Source of the DNA: Saccharomonospora sp. NB11
GTDB lineage: Bacteria; Actinomycetota; Actinomycetes; Mycobacteriales; Pseudonocardiaceae
DNA: 64,000 nucleotides
Reading direction: 5' to 3'
Assembly (NCBI RefSeq): GCF_015910535.1
Contig: NZ_JACBJG010000002.1
Span: 372,001 to 436,000, forward strand
A program made the position numbers and the translations under genes. The notes under the pieces are model-generated. The model searched no databases. It saw only the letters and a list, made by a program, of their open reading frames with translations, and was not told the DNA's origin. This document shows positions 61,430-64,000 of this stretch, one piece after another. Every line of letters begins with the position of its first letter. Positions within the stretch are counted from its first letter, which is position 1.

Positions 61430-62272
61430 TCACGCCTGGTTCTTCTGGCGCTCGGCCTCGACCCGAGCCTGGATCTCCTTCTGGACGTCCGAGGTCGCCG
61501 ACGACGAGCTGCTGCTCGCGGAGTCTCCACTCGTGACCTGGGCGACCGACTCGCCCTTCATCGAGGCGCGAATCTGCTCCAGGCGGCTGTGACCCGCGAG
61601 CTGCGTGGTGGAGTGCTGGACCTCCAGCATCCGGCCCTGCACGGAGTTCTGCGCCAGCTCGGCCGACCCGAGCGCCGTGGTGTAGCGCTTCTCGATCTTG
61701 TCGCGGACCTCGTCGAGCGACGGGGTGTTGCCCGGAGCGGCCAGCTCCGTCATCTGGTTCAGCGACGCGGACACCTGCTCCTGCATCTTGGCCTGCTCAA
61801 GCTGCGACAGCAGCTTGGTGCGCTCGGCCAGCTTCTGCTGGAGCATGCTCGCGTTGCGCTCGACGGCCTGCTTGGCCTGCTCGGCGGCCTGCAACGCCTG
61901 GTCGTGCAGCGTCTTCAGGTCCTCGATCGACTGCTCGGCGGTCACGAGCTGCGCCGCGAAGCCCTCGGCAGCGGTCTCGAACTCCTGTGCCTTCTTCTCG
62001 TCGCCCTTGGCCCGCGCCTCGTCGGCGAGCGTCAACGCCTGGCGGGTGGAGGCCTGCAGCTTCTCGACCTCGCCCAGCTGCCGGTTGAGCTTCATCTCCA
62101 GCTGGCGCTGGTTGCCGATCACCGAGGCAGCCTGCTGCGACAGGGCCTGGTGGTTGCGCTGAGCCTCCTCGATGGCCTGCTGGATCTGCACCTTCGGATC
62201 GGCGTGCTCGTCAACCTTGGACGAGAACGCCGCCATGAGGTACTTCCAGAACTTCACGAAAGGGTTGGCCAT
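61430..62272 (-). CDS. pspA: phage-shock protein A
   Basis: The ATG at 62272 directly after GGAGGAG gives 280 residues. The N-terminal amphipathic helix [20 protein letters not shown] senses stored curvature stress in the membrane. Nearly all the rest is long coiled coil typical of PspA/IM30/ESCRT-III proteins. A Ser-rich linker and C-terminal helix end the chain. It protects the cytoplasmic membrane and lies between clgR and pspM as in mycobacteria. Confidence 0.95.
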   Translation of the reverse strand: MANPFVKFWKYLMAAFSSKVDEHADPKVQIQQAIEEAQRNHQALSQQAASVIGNQRQLEMKLNRQLGEVEKLQASTRQALTLADEARAKGDEKKAQEFETAAEGFAAQLVTAEQSIEDLKTLHDQALQAAEQAKQAVERNASMLQQKLAERTKLLSQLEQAKMQEQVSASLNQMTELAAPGNTPSLDEVRDKIEKRYTTALGSAELAQNSVQGRMLEVQHSTTQLAGHSRLEQIRASMKGESVAQVTSGDSASSSSSSATSDVQKEIQARVEAERQKNQA

Positions 62273-62467
62273 CTCCTCCGCCTGCTTTCTCACGTCCCAC
62301 AGTTACCGAACGGGGCGACATCGGCACCCGATCGGCAGCAACGCCCCCGTCCCTGCCGTCGTCGGTCGACCGTGTGATCCCCGTGTGTGGGTTCCATCGT
62401 GTCAGGTCGACCGCCGCCGTACCAGGCGACCCCGGGGAATTCAGGGATTGCCCTGATCGTGTCGAGT

Positions 62468-62497
62468 CCGTTCGGTGACGCACTTGTCACCGAACGG
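62468..62497 (-). terminator. 12-bp hairpin after clgR
   Basis: CCGTTCGGTGAC (62468-62479) and GTCACCGAACGG (62486-62497) are perfect complements with a 6-base loop, 14 bases beyond the clgR stop. It should limit read-through from clgR into pspA. Confidence 0.8.
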
Positions 62498-62511
62498 CCC
62501 CCTACACGGAC

Positions 62512-62967
62512 CTACGCGGCCAGGACCGGCTTCGACTTCGGAGCCCGGATCGTGGTGCGCAGGGTCGGCGACAATCGGAAGTCCGCGACGTCCTCGCCCC
62601 GACGTCCGGCGGCCAACCGGCCACCCTCGAAGCTCTGCTCGCGATTCCCGGTCGCCTTGTCCTCACCGTCGCCGGCATCGTTCACGGCGGCGAACTCGTC
62701 GGGCCTGGGCTCCACCGCCGAGTCGACCCGGTCCAGAGCCGAGACGTCGGCGGCCACGTTGTGCAGCAACTCGCTCAACGGCAGCTCCAGCGCCTCGCAG
62801 ATCGACGCGAGCAGCTCGCTGGACGCCTCCTTCTGCCCCCGCTCGACCTCGGACAGGTAACCGAGACTCACCCTGGCGGCGCGGGAGATGTCGCGCAGCG
62901 TCCGGCGCTTGGTGGTGCGGGCATGACGGAGCCGATCACCGATCGCCTCACGCAACAGCACGGTCAT
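62512..62967 (-). CDS. clgR: ClgR, XRE-type activator of Clp protease genes
   Basis: The ATG at 62967 (GGAAGGGAGG upstream) gives 151 residues. The helix-turn-helix is [29 protein letters not shown] in two parts, the classical ClgR region, preceded by [17 protein letters not shown]. It activates clp and lon and, in mycobacteria, pspA. The chain ends in VLAA, an ssrA-like C-terminus that would make ClgR a Clp substrate, giving feedback. A ClgR-type box lies 73 bases upstream. Confidence 0.94.
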   Translation of the reverse strand: MTVLLREAIGDRLRHARTTKRRTLRDISRAARVSLGYLSEVERGQKEASSELLASICEALELPLSELLHNVAADVSALDRVDSAVEPRPDEFAAVNDAGDGEDKATGNREQSFEGGRLAAGRRGEDVADFRLSPTLRTTIRAPKSKPVLAA

Positions 62968-63039
62968 CACGCGCCTCCCTTCCTTGTGTCCACGGTACCG
63001 AGACCGGGGGACGAAGCGCAGGTGCACAACGCAATCGTC

Positions 63040-63053
63040 CGCCCACAGCGAAC
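63040..63053 (-). promoter_or_regulatory. ClgR box upstream of clgR
   Basis: On the minus strand GTTCGC-TGTGG-GCG matches the reported actinobacterial ClgR motif GTTCGC-N5-GCG exactly. It is in the cinA-clgR gap just beyond the cinA stop, implying autoregulation of clgR. Confidence 0.65.
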
Positions 63054-63060
63054 GCACGAC

Positions 63061-63555
63061 TCAGCCGAGGTGTTCCCGAAGCAGCTCCAGAGCGCCCGCG
63101 ACCGCGCCCGCGCGTACCTCCCCTCGGCCTCCCGGAAGCGTCAGGGTTCGCACGACGCGGGTGTCCGGGCCCGCGAGACCGACGTACACCGTGCCGGGCA
63201 GCTTGCCGTCCTGTGGGTCGGGCCCGGCCACCCCGGTCAACCCGAGACCCCAGTCGGAGGAGCAGCGGCGACGCACTCCCTCGGCCAGTTGCGCGGCGAC
63301 CTCCGGGTGCACGGCCCCGTGCTCGGCCAGCAACTCGTGGGACACCCCGGCGAGGACGTGCTTCAGATCGGTGGCGTAGACGACGAGGCCACCCCGGAGG
63401 ACGGCGCTCGCCCCGGGCACCTCCGTGAGCGTCGCGCACACGAGTCCGGCCGTCAGCGACTCGGCCGCGGCCACGGTCTGTCCTCGCCGGGTCAGCTCCC
63501 CGACGAGCCACGCCGCCTGGTCGGCGGCACCGTCGACCGCGCCGACCGTGCTCAC
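63061..63555 (-). CDS. pncC: CinA C-terminal domain protein, nicotinamide-nucleotide amidase
   Basis: The GTG at 63555 overlaps the pgsA stop (GTGA) and gives 164 residues. AAAESLTAGLVCATLTEVPGAS and LGLTGVAGPD are the hallmarks of the stand-alone CinA C-terminal (PncC) domain, which deamidates nicotinamide mononucleotide to nicotinate mononucleotide in pyridine salvage. The N-terminal CinA domain is absent, which is normal for stand-alone forms. Confidence 0.93.
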   Translation of the reverse strand: MSTVGAVDGAADQAAWLVGELTRRGQTVAAAESLTAGLVCATLTEVPGASAVLRGGLVVYATDLKHVLAGVSHELLAEHGAVHPEVAAQLAEGVRRRCSSDWGLGLTGVAGPDPQDGKLPGTVYVGLAGPDTRVVRTLTLPGGRGEVRAGAVAGALELLREHLG

Positions 63556-64000
63556 TTCACGTCCACCGGTCCCTGCCGCGCCACCGCACGCAGCCGCAAC
63601 GCGCGTACCAGGTAGTCCACGCCGGTCACGACCGTGAGCACGAGCGCCAGTCCCAGCAGCACCCACTCCACCGGATCGACCTGCGTCGGCAGCGGCAGCA
63701 GCATGACCCCGATGGCCAGCACCTGGGCCAGCGTCTTCGCCTTGCCGCCCTTGCTGGCCGGGATGACTCCGTGCCGGATCACCCAGAACCGCAGCAGCGT
63801 GACCGCGAGCTCACGCCCGAGGATCACTCCGGTCACCCACCACGGGAGTTCGCCCAGGACACTCAGTCCGAGCAACGCGGCGCCGATCAGTGCCTTGTCC
63901 GCGATCGGGTCGACGATCTTGCCGAAGTCGGTGACGAGGTCGAACCGCCGCGCCACCCACCCGTCGAGTCGGTCGGTCAGGGCCGCCACCGCGAAGACCG
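63552..64000 (-). CDS. pgsA: CDP-alcohol phosphatidyltransferase PgsA, 5' end missing
   Basis: The gene runs off the right edge. The visible part contains the CDP-alcohol phosphotransferase signature (LDGWVARRFDLVTDFGKIVDPIADK, key Asp/Gly/Ala-Arg/Gly/Asp/Asp residues) and about four membrane helices. The following KGGKAKTLAQ segment suits phosphatidylglycerophosphate synthase, which joins CDP-diacylglycerol and glycerol 3-phosphate. The order pgsA-cinA-clgR is conserved in actinobacteria. Confidence 0.93.
   Translation of the reverse strand, partial: VFAVAALTDRLDGWVARRFDLVTDFGKIVDPIADKALIGAALLGLSVLGELPWWVTGVILGRELAVTLLRFWVIRHGVIPASKGGKAKTLAQVLAIGVMLLPLPTQVDPVEWVLLGLALVLTVVTGVDYLVRALRLRAVARQGPVDVK

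Noticed and set aside
1-64000. CRISPR array, prophage, insertion sequence, tRNA or rRNA
   Set aside because: Only short tandem repeats (9-12 bp, three copies) were seen; no spaced repeats, transposase or integrase frames, tRNA-like TTCGA arms or rRNA-like stretches were recognised.

Overview
The window looks like chromosomal DNA from a high-GC actinobacterium, most probably a member of the Pseudonocardiaceae (Amycolatopsis/Saccharomonospora type). The evidence is the strong G/C bias at third codon positions, a complete conservon, DUF397/XRE regulator pairs, a DUF3558-EspG locus, and a gene order matching parts of the mycobacterial Rv2161c-Rv2187 and Rv2743c-Rv2746c regions. I see no rRNA, tRNA, CRISPR array, transposase or prophage gene. 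Gene families were assigned by reading motifs, not by database search.

Layout. 0-9 kb: an F420-type oxidoreductase cut by the left edge, a fused isobutyryl-CoA mutase (icmF) and a complete conservon (cvnA-B-C-D). 9-14.9 kb: a 600-base regulatory gap, then a three-gene polyamine operon (PLP decarboxylase, speD, speE), small membrane proteins, a lytic transglycosylase and a 55-residue membrane protein closed by a strong terminator. 15-23 kb: an acyl-CoA dehydrogenase / alpha-methylacyl-CoA racemase operon with a divergent TetR regulator, a succinate-semialdehyde-type dehydrogenase and a large LuxR-type ATPase regulator. 23-25 kb: an XRE/DUF397 pair with a divergent cysteine-motif protein. 25-30.3 kb: tesB, pyruvate kinase, a DASS carrier and a phosphofructokinase carrying pyrophosphate-type residues.

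30.3-41 kb: a DAHP synthase preceded by an aromatic-rich leader peptide and hairpin, then a block matching Rv2179c-Rv2187 (exoribonuclease, acyltransferase, esterase, ROK kinase, DUF5304, ArsA-like ATPase, two SRPBCC proteins, phosphoesterase, fadD15). 41-45.4 kb: start of the division/cell-wall cluster (mraZ, mraW RNA motif, rsmH, ftsL, ftsI) with four MraZ-type repeats in the mraZ promoter. 45.5-47.8 kb: a four-gene EspG / PPE-like / DUF3558 locus without secretion machinery. 48-53 kb: moxR-DUF58-transglutaminase operon. 53-57.6 kb: DUF3040 protein, dinB, a methyltransferase, an orphan ParA and a Nei2-like glycosylase. 57.6-60.4 kb: a structured leader with a 12-codon reading frame, pyrD, and an allophanate-hydrolase-like protein whose amidase nucleophile is gone. 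60.4-64 kb: pspM, pspA, clgR, cinA/pncC and pgsA (cut by the right edge), the clgR-psp envelope-stress module.

Regulation recurs as a theme. At least eight genes start 7-9 bases after a TANNNT hexamer, which suggests leaderless transcription. Many transcription units end in perfect 9-14 bp hairpins without a T tract. Two short leader frames (30.35 kb and 57.72 kb) are the best candidates for little-described regulation.
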